From Candidatus Yonathbacteria bacterium (GTDB lineage: Bacteria; Patescibacteriota; Minisyncoccia; Phycocordibacterales; UBA1550), in assembly GCA_016201355.1 (NCBI GenBank), contig JACQCY010000001.1, positions 1 through 10,234 on the forward strand: a DNA stretch of 10,234 bases. The letters run 5' to 3'. The position numbers and the translations under genes are program-made. The notes beneath the pieces were generated by a model that was given only the letters and a program-made list of their open reading frames with translations, was not told the DNA's origin and ran no database searches. Below are positions 1 to 6,214 of this stretch, piece after piece. Positions within the stretch are counted from its first letter, which is position 1. The number at the start of each line of letters is the position of its first letter.

Positions 1-264
1 GCCGAAAAAACAGCAACCCTTCTTGATTTTGATCGCGTATTTGGCCTCAACCTTTCCATCCCTGTTAAAGAAATAGTTCTGAAAGAGGTGCAAGCTCTTG
101 TGAAAAATTACGAAGACGCGCGAAAAAACAAAGATTGGGAGAGATCAGATCGTCTTCGAGGAGAAATCAAAGCGCTCGGTTGGGAGGTTGCTGATATCGT
201 GGGGGGAACAAAAATTACAAAAATTAAGAAAGTTCTATCGCCAAATATTCAAGAAGCATTTTAG
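1..264 (+). CDS. cysS: Cysteinyl-tRNA synthetase, C-terminal fragment (5' end outside window)
   Basis: Open from the first base in frame 1 to TAG at 262-264, giving 87 residues of the C-terminus. The enzyme charges tRNA-Cys with cysteine in the cytoplasm. The visible part matches the end of the class I CysRS helical domain: a leucine- and aspartate-rich LLDFDRVFGL segment (residues 7-16), then an ARKNKDWERSDRLR stretch (41-54) followed by GWEVAD, which corresponds to the family's 'aR..kdwa.sD.lRd.l...G..v.D' tail. The HIGH and KMSKS motifs and the zinc site lie upstream and cannot be checked. The gene converges on the delta'-like gene and overlaps its 3' end by 41 nt, so there is no terminator between them. 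The assignment rests only on the tail, but that tail is characteristic. Confidence 0.85.
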   Translation, partial: AEKTATLLDFDRVFGLNLSIPVKEIVLKEVQALVKNYEDARKNKDWERSDRLRGEIKALGWEVADIVGGTKITKIKKVLSPNIQEAF

Positions 265-964
265 GCGAAGAACCGCGGTCGGCGAGATAGGTTTTTGTCT
301 TATATATATCACGGAAAATATCGCCCCGTCCGCGGATAGCGGATTCTTTCCCCGCGAGGCGCGTGTAGAGCATCCGTTCGAGGTAGTCGAGGATGCGACG
401 AATCTTTTCTCGGTCAATAACCTCGCCCTTTTTTGTCTCCGTAAGTTTTTTTATAAAAGCAAACCTCTCGGTAAGCAATGAAGTATCTAAAAATTTCTCC
501 GCAAGTTCCTCCGCTTCATCTTTGGGAGAGAACAGCTCCTCTCTGCGGAGGAGAAGCGCGCGTGAGGCAAGCGTTGGTATAAGAATATGAAGGCGCGGGA
601 TAATGACAAAAAAATGCGTGTGGGGAGTCGGTTCTTCAAATGTCTTAAGAAGCGCGTTTTGCGCCTCATGGGTAAATGATTCCGCGCTTATAATGAAAAT
701 CCTTCGAGAGAAACCGTCTGTGGTCTTATTTGTAGGAACATTAAATCCTGAGCGAGATTGTCGGAGCGACAAATCGCGCGATTCATCAATCCCCAACGAT
801 TGATATTCAAGAATGGTGAAATCGGGGTTGCCCTGCGCAGATATTCCGAGGTGTTGTTCAAGCGCGGAAAGAAGGACGGGCACTATTTCTTTTTTTTGCC
901 CTTCGATAATATGCGCGTGATGCATATACCCCGTCTTTTTATAGTGTTCAAAAATAGAATCCAT
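224..964 (-). CDS. holB: DNA polymerase III delta'-like clamp-loader subunit
   Basis: Encodes 246 residues related to the delta' (HolB) and DnaX clamp-loader AAA+ proteins, which help load the sliding clamp onto primed DNA. The clearest signature is NALLKTFEEP (residues 103-112), preceded by a RRIFIISAESFTHEAQ strand-helix and followed by HFFVIIP and TLASRALLLR (131-140). The SR pair at 134-135 corresponds to the arginine finger of the SRC motif. The N-terminus begins with HAHIIEGQKK (16-25), the place of the Walker A loop, but has no GKT/S, and no zinc-finger cysteines are seen. That fits a non-hydrolysing delta' role. At 246 aa it is shorter than the roughly 330 aa of E. coli delta', so the C-terminal collar domain is reduced. 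ATG at 964 has no Shine-Dalgarno sequence. It is last in the murA-mreB direction, after a 104-nt gap filled with heptad repeats. Confidence 0.82.
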   Translation of the reverse strand: MDSIFEHYKKTGYMHHAHIIEGQKKEIVPVLLSALEQHLGISAQGNPDFTILEYQSLGIDESRDLSLRQSRSGFNVPTNKTTDGFSRRIFIISAESFTHEAQNALLKTFEEPTPHTHFFVIIPRLHILIPTLASRALLLRREELFSPKDEAEELAEKFLDTSLLTERFAFIKKLTETKKGEVIDREKIRRILDYLERMLYTRLAGKESAIRGRGDIFRDIYKTKTYLADRGSSPKMLLEYLAIELS

Positions 965-979
965 GGGGGAAGGTTGAAA

Positions 980-1061
980 AAGGTGTTAGATTTTAGGTGT
1001 AAGGTGTTAGCAAATGCATTTTTGTACTTTCTAAAACCTGTAACCTCATCCCTAAAACCTG
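980..1061. repeat. Inverted pair of degenerate heptad arrays between mreB and the delta' gene
   Basis: The left array, from 981, reads in 7-nt steps AGGTGTT, AGATTTT, AGGTGTA, AGGTGTT. The right array, from 1031, reads CTAAAAC, CTGTAAC, CTCATCC, CTAAAAC, CTG. In each array a 10-mer recurs exactly 21 nt apart: AAGGTGTTAG at 980 and 1001, CTAAAACCTG at 1031 and 1052. The two 31-nt arms are imperfect reverse complements (21 of 31 positions) around a 20-nt loop, so a transcript of either strand could fold. This fills most of the 965-1068 gap. No coding potential or promoter is evident in it. Function unknown. Confidence 0.75.
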
Positions 1062-1068
1062 CTTTCAG

Positions 1069-2082
1069 TTACTTTTTTGAGATAATACTTTTCTTGTAAG
1101 TGCTCAAATGTTCGAGGGCGATGCCCGTTCCTTTGGCCACACAATAAAGCGCATCATCAGCAAGCACCGCTTTAACACCCGTGCGACGCAAAACGAGCTC
1201 AGGAAGATTTCTGAGCTGAGACGATCCTCCCGTCATAATGATTCCTCTATCAATAATATCGGAGGCAAGCTCAGGAGGTGTTTCTTGAAGCACATTCTTG
1301 ATTGCGCGGATAATTTCGTGAAGTTCGCGATCTATCGCTTTTACCATTTCGTTTGTCGATACCCGCGCCGTACGAGGAAGTCCGGTAACATAGTCGCGTC
1401 CTTTGATAACAATAGAAAGCTCATCATCCATAGATACCGCTGAACCGATGTGTATCTTGATCTCTTCTGCGGTGCGGTCGCCAATAGCGAGGTTGAAAGT
1501 TTTTTTAATATAATCGGCAATTGCGTGATCAAGTTTATTCCCCGCGCATTTTACTGAAGTCGAAGCGACAATGCCCCCAAGAGAAATCACGGCGACATCG
1601 GTCGTTCCCCCTCCGATATCAACAATCATATGTCCGTGCGCTTCATAGATGGGAATACCCGCGCCAATAGCCGCAAGAATCGGTTCTTTCACTACATAAG
1701 CATTCTTTGCGCCTGCATTAATAGCCGCTTCTATCACCGCGCGCCTTTCGGTGGATGAAACTCCCGCCGGAACACTAATCATTACATCGGGTTTCCAAAT
1801 ATTCCACCTTCCGAGCGCTTTGTTCATATAATACCGAATCATCGCTTCGGTTATACGATAATCCGCGATGACCCCATCTTTCATTGGGCGGTACGCGATG
1901 ATATTGTCGGGAGTCCTCCCTATCATTTCTTTTGCCTCGAGCCCGACAGCCATAATGCGATTATTTTGCTGATTCACCGCGACCACGGAAGGTTCATTCA
2001 AAACAATACCCTTGCCGGGAATGAATACGAGCGTATTTGCCGTACCAAGATCAATACCGATTTTTTTTATAAAAAATTCCAT
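1069..2082 (-). CDS. mreB: Rod shape-determining actin homologue MreB
   Basis: Encodes 337 residues, the usual MreB length. MreB forms ATP-dependent, membrane-bound filaments that guide the elongation machinery for peptidoglycan synthesis. The actin-fold ATPase motifs are all visible: phosphate-1 loop GIDLGTANT (residues 9-17), phosphate-2 loop DIGGGTTDV (155-163), and the adenosine-binding GIIMTGGSS (280-288). The family blocks KDGVIADY (68-75) and KEPILAAIGAG (132-142) are also present. The ATG at 2082 follows the murA stop by only 4 nt with no Shine-Dalgarno sequence, so translation is probably coupled to murA. No mreC or mreD follows; the next gene is delta'-like. The pairing of a wall precursor enzyme with the cytoskeletal organiser of wall growth makes functional sense. 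Very secure identification. Confidence 0.96.
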   Translation of the reverse strand: MEFFIKKIGIDLGTANTLVFIPGKGIVLNEPSVVAVNQQNNRIMAVGLEAKEMIGRTPDNIIAYRPMKDGVIADYRITEAMIRYYMNKALGRWNIWKPDVMISVPAGVSSTERRAVIEAAINAGAKNAYVVKEPILAAIGAGIPIYEAHGHMIVDIGGGTTDVAVISLGGIVASTSVKCAGNKLDHAIADYIKKTFNLAIGDRTAEEIKIHIGSAVSMDDELSIVIKGRDYVTGLPRTARVSTNEMVKAIDRELHEIIRAIKNVLQETPPELASDIIDRGIIMTGGSSQLRNLPELVLRRTGVKAVLADDALYCVAKGTGIALEHLSTYKKSIISKK

Positions 2083-2086
2083 AGGT

Positions 2087-3391
2087 TTAATTACAAACTA
2101 TTTCTTCGTCTTCGCTTCGTCTCTCAATATCGACACCGATATCTTTGAGGCGTCGTTCTATATCTTCATACCCGCGATCAATCGTCGTATTTACATTATG
2201 TATAACAGACTCACCTTTTGCAACTATTGCCGCAATAACAAAAGCTAAACCAGCTCGAAGGTCTGGACTTATTATTTTTTTCCCGCAAAGTTCAGTTTTT
2301 CCTTGCACAAGGACGCGATGAGGGTCCATTACCACAAAACGAGCGCCAATACCCGTGAGCGCTTCGGTATAGTTGAGCCGACTCTCAAAAATAGTTTCAA
2401 ATACCCTACTCTCGCCCTCGGCTTGCGTAAGAAAGACGGTCATCGGAGCTTGAAGATCGGTGGGGAAACCCGGATACTCGTGAGTCTTTATGTTAAGAGG
2501 TTTTATTTTTGTCGGAGCACGAACAATGATTTCGTTCTTTTTTGTTTCTATTGATACTCCTGCACTGCGCAATGCTTCTATGGGAGACTCAAGGTGTGCA
2601 GGATTGCAATGTATAATACGAAGTTTTTTTGCTGTAAGCGCGCCGAGAATAAGAAAACTCCCCGCATCAATACGGTCAGGCATTGTTTGGTATATATGTT
2701 TTTTCGCTGAAAGCAGTTTCCCTCCCGTAATGGTTATCGTTGGCGTGCCAGCTCCAAAGATCTTTGCTCCACATTTATTAAGAAAATCAACGAGATCAAC
2801 AATCTCTGGCTCCATTGCCGCATTTTTAATGGTAGTGATTCCCTGCGCGAGAACTCCCGCAAAAACAAAAGTTTCTGTCACGGTGACACTTTGATTTTTT
2901 AGGAAAAATTCTGCGCCACGGAGTCCCTGAGGAGCGACTATCGAATAAGAGTCATTTTTAAAGGTCACTTTTGCGCCCATTTTTTTAAACCCCTCGATAA
3001 AAAGGTCAATGGGGCGCGCGCCAATGAGGCATCCTCCCGGAGACGAAAACGAGACTTTTCCAAAACGGGCAAGGGTAGGTCCCGTTATTACAACCGACGC
3101 GCGGAGTCGTTTCACAATAGAAGGAGAAAGTTCTGTTGAAAAATTTTGCGGAATAGAAACTTTATATTCGCTGGTATTTGGATGCGAAATCTCAGCGCCC
3201 ATATTGCGGAGGAGCTCAGTGATCTGTTGCACATCATTGATTTCAGGAATATTTTTAAGGGTAACGGTGTCACGGAAAAGCACCGTGGCGGCAAGAACCT
3301 TGAGCGCCGCGTTTTTTGCTCCTGTTATAGCGACTGTGCCACGGAGGGTCTTTTGCCCACCGAGTCCTTTAATAACGAAAGTATCACTCAT
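2087..3391 (-). CDS. murA: UDP-N-acetylglucosamine 1-carboxyvinyltransferase MurA
   Basis: Encodes 434 residues. MurA transfers enolpyruvate from PEP to UDP-GlcNAc, the first committed step of peptidoglycan synthesis. Visible family features are GAKNAAL (residues 24-30, substrate-binding Lys26), the active-site loop SPGGCLIGARPIDL (117-130) with catalytic Cys121, MPDRIDAGSF (237-246), YPGFPTDLQAPM (306-317) with Asp312, FETIFESR (331-338) and DLRAG (377-381). The cysteine, rather than the aspartate seen in some CPR-unrelated resistant forms, predicts fosfomycin sensitivity (inference). An in-frame TTG at 3412 would add seven residues, but ATG at 3391 is chosen because MSDTFVIKGL matches the family N-terminus. 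AGGAGG sits only 1 nt before this ATG, too close for a normal ribosome binding site. First gene of the probable murA-mreB operon. Confidence 0.96.
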   Translation of the reverse strand: MSDTFVIKGLGGQKTLRGTVAITGAKNAALKVLAATVLFRDTVTLKNIPEINDVQQITELLRNMGAEISHPNTSEYKVSIPQNFSTELSPSIVKRLRASVVITGPTLARFGKVSFSSPGGCLIGARPIDLFIEGFKKMGAKVTFKNDSYSIVAPQGLRGAEFFLKNQSVTVTETFVFAGVLAQGITTIKNAAMEPEIVDLVDFLNKCGAKIFGAGTPTITITGGKLLSAKKHIYQTMPDRIDAGSFLILGALTAKKLRIIHCNPAHLESPIEALRSAGVSIETKKNEIIVRAPTKIKPLNIKTHEYPGFPTDLQAPMTVFLTQAEGESRVFETIFESRLNYTEALTGIGARFVVMDPHRVLVQGKTELCGKKIISPDLRAGLAFVIAAIVAKGESVIHNVNTTIDRGYEDIERRLKDIGVDIERRSEDEEIVCN

Positions 3392-3398
3392 TCCTCCT

Positions 3399-3428
3399 AT
3401 CTTACTACACAAGAAGCTACTTGAACAA
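3399..3428 (-). promoter_or_regulatory. Putative murA promoter
   Basis: On the minus strand, TTGTTC (3423-3428) is followed after 18 nt by TAAGAT (3399-3404), a plausible sigma70-type pair. The -10 hexamer ends 7 nt before the murA ATG, so transcription would start at or next to the start codon. It lies in the 98-nt gap divergent from the priA-like gene. Prediction from consensus only. Confidence 0.4.
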
Positions 3429-3454
3429 ATGGATATTGTGGGGTGATATTTTTT

Positions 3455-3483
3455 TTGCTCATTTTACCCTCCTGCGTTATGAT
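3455..3483 (+). promoter_or_regulatory. Putative priA-like promoter
   Basis: TTGCTC (3455-3460), a 17-nt spacer and TATGAT (3478-3483, 5 of 6 to consensus). The -10 ends 6 nt before the ATG at 3490, so the +1 would fall about at the start codon, giving a leaderless mRNA. The GGAG at 3484-3487 is only 2 nt from the ATG, too near for a standard Shine-Dalgarno contact. The -35 hexamer matches only in TTG. Confidence 0.5.
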
Positions 3484-3489
3484 GGAGAT

Positions 3490-5406
3490 ATGTTCGTCCT
3501 CACCGCCCTACCCATCATCCGAGGAACACTCAAGGGGACACTTACCTATTTTTCAAAAACTCCGGTAAAAACAGGGTATCTTGTCACGGTACCTCTTCGG
3601 GGGCGGGATATTCCCGCGCTTGTCGTGGAGTCGAGCGATGCGCGGAATAAAAAAATTATTCTGAAAAATTCTGATTATACAGTAAAAAAAATCATTCATA
3701 CAAAACCGTATCTTCTGTGGGACACATCATTCATCAAAGCTGCCCGAGAAACATCACTCGCCTCCATTCAAGAATTCAGCGAAATATTACTTTCTCTTAC
3801 CCCAAAAGTTATTCTCGACACTTATGCGAACGGGAACAGAGTGAAGCGCCCACTAAAAAAACAAATATCGAGCGCTCTATCCTCCCCGTCGCGCACCCTC
3901 GCTATAGAGGGGAGCAAAAGCGCGCGAATCGATTTCTATAAAAGCATTGTCCATAAGTCATTACAACAAAATGAATCTGTTTTTATTTGTGTGCCGAATC
4001 AGAGCGATGCTGAGAAGGTGGCGAATGAATTTAGTGAAACTAAGATACATTTTATATTTCATAGTGGCATATCTAAAAAGAAACTATTAAAACAGTGGGA
4101 AGAGGTTCTCGCTCTAACTCGCCCCATTGTTGTTGTTGGAACACCGCAATATCTTTCTCTTCCAAGACACTTTGCAACTATTATTCTCGAAGAGGAACAT
4201 TCCCGCCTCTGGAAAACATTTATGCGTCCATTTTTTGATATGCACTTTTTTGTTGAAGCTTTCGCGCGCGCAACCTCGAGCACCCTTATTTTAGGCGCTC
4301 CCATCCTTCGCCTTGAAACACACTATAAAATTTTGAATGGCGAGATTGAGCTTGTTTCTCCGCGCGCAGAAACACGCAAAGAGTCACTTTTGATCGATCC
4401 GCGTATTGAGGAAAAAGAGATTAAAGAACGAACTGGTTCGCGCACCATGCAGATTTTTGGGAAAGAAATTCGCTCAATCATCAAACACGCGCAAAAAAAC
4501 GATGAAAAGGTGTTTCTTCTTGTCGCGCGTAAAGGACTTGCGCCCCTTGTCGTATGCGGAGATTGCGGAACCATAATTCATTGCCCTCGGTGCGGAAAAC
4601 CTCTCGTCCTCCATAAAAAAACTGATGAACGGAGCACGCGTATATTTTCTTGTCATTCTTGCGGATTTAAACGCGTGCCCGAAGACGGTGAACACGAAAC
4701 TTGCCCTGTTTGCGGAGGGTGGCGTCTTGAGACGCTTGGTATTGGAGTAGAGAGAGTAGAAGACGAGGTTAAAAAACTCTTTCCTTCCACTGAGCATTTT
4801 ATCATTGATGGCGACCACACAAAAACTCCGGCAAGCGCGCGTAAAACAATGGCATTGTTTGAACAATCTAAAAAAGGAATATTGATCGGTACTCCAGTGG
4901 CAATTCCCCTCCTTCCCACTATTTCTACTACTGCGGTCATATCTCTTGATTCACTTCTTGCAATCCCTGATTTTAGTATGAATGAACGAATCTTCGCGCT
5001 CATCCTCGCTCTTCGCGAAAAAACCAAGAGGAAATTAATCGTACAGACAAGGGTTGATAACACGGTGCTTTTTGAGCAAGCGCTTAAGGGAGACATCGAA
5101 TCTTTTGTAAAAGAAGAGCTTGCAGTGCGCAAAGCTTTTTCTTACCCGCCTTATGGCGCGGTCATTAAGATCACCCTCCGTGGCGCTCGCGCGCAAATCC
5201 CTATTGAGATGCAGAAACTCAGGACATTTCTCTCTGAATATAATCCTCTTGCGCCACAAACAATGACTCGTAAAGAGAATGTTTTTCAAATGCATATGAT
5301 TCTAAAACTTAAAAAAGAGGTCTTCTCTGATAAAAAACTTTATTCTAAACTCCATTCACTCCTTCCTCAATTTACTATTGAAGTTGATCCTGACAATCTT
5401 CTTTGA
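3490..5406 (+). CDS. priA: PriA-like primosomal protein N' with degenerate helicase motifs
   Basis: Encodes 638 residues from ATG 3490. An in-frame ATG at 3421 exists, but MFVLTALPIIRGTLKGTLTYF fits the PriA N-terminal DNA-binding domain, and the predicted promoter lies between the two starts. PriA restarts stalled replication forks. The PriA zinc region is intact: Cys pairs at 356/359, 365/368, 388/391 and 405/408, then GIGVERVEDEV (417-427), matching the family's GxGTErvEeel, and SYPPYG (551-556) in the C-terminal domain. The ATPase core is eroded. The Walker A position reads EGSKSARIDFY (140-150) with no GKT, DEEH reads EEEH (234-237), and the GSATPSLE region reads GAPILRLE. The final QVAGRAGR motif is replaced around ALREKTKRK (507-515). 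So it is probably not an active helicase, though it may still bind DNA and partners. Position upstream of def-fmt supports orthology. Confidence 0.85.
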   Translation: MFVLTALPIIRGTLKGTLTYFSKTPVKTGYLVTVPLRGRDIPALVVESSDARNKKIILKNSDYTVKKIIHTKPYLLWDTSFIKAARETSLASIQEFSEILLSLTPKVILDTYANGNRVKRPLKKQISSALSSPSRTLAIEGSKSARIDFYKSIVHKSLQQNESVFICVPNQSDAEKVANEFSETKIHFIFHSGISKKKLLKQWEEVLALTRPIVVVGTPQYLSLPRHFATIILEEEHSRLWKTFMRPFFDMHFFVEAFARATSSTLILGAPILRLETHYKILNGEIELVSPRAETRKESLLIDPRIEEKEIKERTGSRTMQIFGKEIRSIIKHAQKNDEKVFLLVARKGLAPLVVCGDCGTIIHCPRCGKPLVLHKKTDERSTRIFSCHSCGFKRVPEDGEHETCPVCGGWRLETLGIGVERVEDEVKKLFPSTEHFIIDGDHTKTPASARKTMALFEQSKKGILIGTPVAIPLLPTISTTAVISLDSLLAIPDFSMNERIFALILALREKTKRKLIVQTRVDNTVLFEQALKGDIESFVKEELAVRKAFSYPPYGAVIKITLRGARAQIPIEMQKLRTFLSEYNPLAPQTMTRKENVFQMHMILKLKKEVFSDKKLYSKLHSLLPQFTIEVDPDNLL

Positions 5407-5432
5407 TTTTTCTAAAGATGGTTATTAAAGCC

Positions 5433-5461
5433 TTCAAAAAAATCAAGAAATAATGTATAGT
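5433..5461 (+). promoter_or_regulatory. Putative def promoter
   Basis: TTCAAA (5433-5438), a 17-nt spacer and TATAGT (5456-5461) lie in the gap after the priA-like gene. The predicted start near 5468 is downstream of the ATGs at 5453 and 5462 and upstream of the ATG at 5477, which supports 5477 as the def start. The gap holds no convincing terminator, so readthrough from the upstream gene is also possible. Confidence 0.45.
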
Positions 5462-5476
5462 ATGAGAGTCTATTTT

Positions 5477-6091
5477 ATGGTAACCATCCTCCAGCAAGAC
5501 GCCCCGGTACTTCGCGAGCAAGCGCAATCGGTACATCAGAAAGATTTTAATTCATCAAGCCTTAAAAAGATTCTTGATGATATGAGAACCACCCTTGAGA
5601 AAGAAGAGGATGGGGTTGCTATCGCCGCGCCGCAAATTGGCGTTCCTTTGCGTATTTTTATCATATCTCATCGCGCTTTTGAAATTGAAGAAGAGGAACG
5701 AAACGAAGCGATTTATGTTAAGAAGTTGCGCACTCGCGCCGACTTGCCCAAAGGGGATGACCAAGCAACCGTTTCTCTCCCCCAAAAAACTAAGGATATT
5801 ATTTTTATCAATCCTCAAATCATCAAACTTTCTCGCAAAAAAATATGGGCGCCGGAAGGATGTCTCTCCGTTCGCTGGCTTTATGGGGAAACTCCTCGCG
5901 CAGAAAAAGCGACGATTCGCGCTTGTGATGAAAATGGAAAACTATTTACGCGTGGAGCAAGCGGACTCATTGCGCAGATTTTTCAACACGAGACTGACCA
6001 CTTGAACGGAGTACTCTTTATCGATACCGCGCGCAATATTGAAAAGATCACCCGCGAAGAACAAGAGCAATTGCGACACGAACATAGATAA
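5477..6091 (+). CDS. def: Peptide deformylase
   Basis: Encodes 204 residues from ATG 5477. In-frame ATGs at 5453 and 5462 are possible, but MVTILQQDAPVLR aligns with the family N-terminus ('i..yp.p.Lr') and a putative -10 box lies across the upstream ATGs. The enzyme removes the formyl group from nascent proteins at the ribosome. All three metal-site motifs are present: GVAIAAPQ (46-53), EGCLS (127-131) and HETDHL (171-176). The metal ligands are Cys129, His171 and His175, with Glu172 as the catalytic base. Between motifs 1 and 2 there is a charged stretch (about 69-108, starting EIEEEER), longer than in a typical 165-180 aa deformylase. fmt follows 123 nt downstream, the usual pairing of formylation and deformylation. 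Confidence 0.95.
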   Translation: MVTILQQDAPVLREQAQSVHQKDFNSSSLKKILDDMRTTLEKEEDGVAIAAPQIGVPLRIFIISHRAFEIEEEERNEAIYVKKLRTRADLPKGDDQATVSLPQKTKDIIFINPQIIKLSRKKIWAPEGCLSVRWLYGETPRAEKATIRACDENGKLFTRGASGLIAQIFQHETDHLNGVLFIDTARNIEKITREEQEQLRHEHR

Positions 6092-6119
6092 TTTTTAATT
6101 TTAACTTTTTAATTTTAAG
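6092..6119. repeat. A/T-rich heptad repeat after def
   Basis: Four 7-nt units directly after the def stop codon: TTTTTAA, TTTTAAC, TTTTTAA, TTTTAAG. The 14-nt double unit is repeated with a single C/G change. It has the same period as the arrays at 980-1061 and 8481-8560 but only one orientation. In AT-rich DNA such a pattern could arise by slippage, so its significance is less certain than that of the other two. Confidence 0.55.
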
Positions 6120-6134
6120 TGAAATCTCAATTAC

Positions 6135-6206
6135 TAAATAGAAGTTACCAAGGGCTGGCTCTTTTGGAGTGATGCATTAAGACCCGCCCTTGGTAACTTC
6201 TATTTA
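6135..6206. repeat. Perfect 21-bp inverted repeat with 30-nt loop in the def-fmt gap
   Basis: The left arm at 6135-6155 (TAAATAGAAGTTACC then AAGGGC) is perfectly complementary to the right arm at 6186-6206. The 30-nt loop (6156-6185) contains the palindrome ATGCAT. The right arm ends 8 nt before the fmt ATG. The long loop and the lack of a T-run after the right arm (AAATTTAT follows) argue against a standard terminator. A translation or transcript-stability element, or a small palindromic insertion, remains possible. No conserved riboswitch core was recognised. Confidence 0.8.
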
Positions 6207-6214
6207 AAATTTAT

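Noticed and set aside
224..964. Delta'-like gene as a broken gene because it lacks Walker A
   Set aside because: Delta' subunits commonly lack a working P-loop, and the frame is intact with conserved NALLKTFEEP and SR motifs.
980..1061. Possible CRISPR array, from 10-mers spaced 21 nt apart
   Set aside because: Only two copies of each short 10-mer, no 23-40 nt conserved repeat, no unique spacers of constant length and no cas gene nearby. The 7-nt period explains the spacing.
2490..3446. Plus-strand open frames opposite murA (for example 2490-2894 and 3009-3446)
   Set aside because: No recognisable protein family, wholly antisense to a clear murA, and typical of shadow frames.
3421..3489. 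Upstream ATG extension of the priA-like gene
   Set aside because: The extra 23 residues do not resemble the PriA N-terminus, and a plausible promoter lies inside this stretch.
4474..5132. Minus-strand open frames opposite the priA-like gene
   Set aside because: Low-complexity serine- and arginine-rich translations with no family resemblance, fully inside a convincing plus-strand gene.
5404..5450. Possible terminator after the priA-like gene
   Set aside because: A TTGATTTTT/AAAAATCAA pairing exists but is weak, A/T only and has a long loop; not enough to call.
5453..5476. Upstream ATG extension of def
   Set aside because: The family N-terminus starts at MVTILQ, and the extra codons overlap a -10-like box.
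6135..6206. Possible riboswitch, T-box or integron attC site
   Set aside because: No conserved core of a known riboswitch class or T-box sequence was recognised, the arms lack the attC core-site pattern, and there is no integrase or cassette structure. Kept as an unclassified hairpin.
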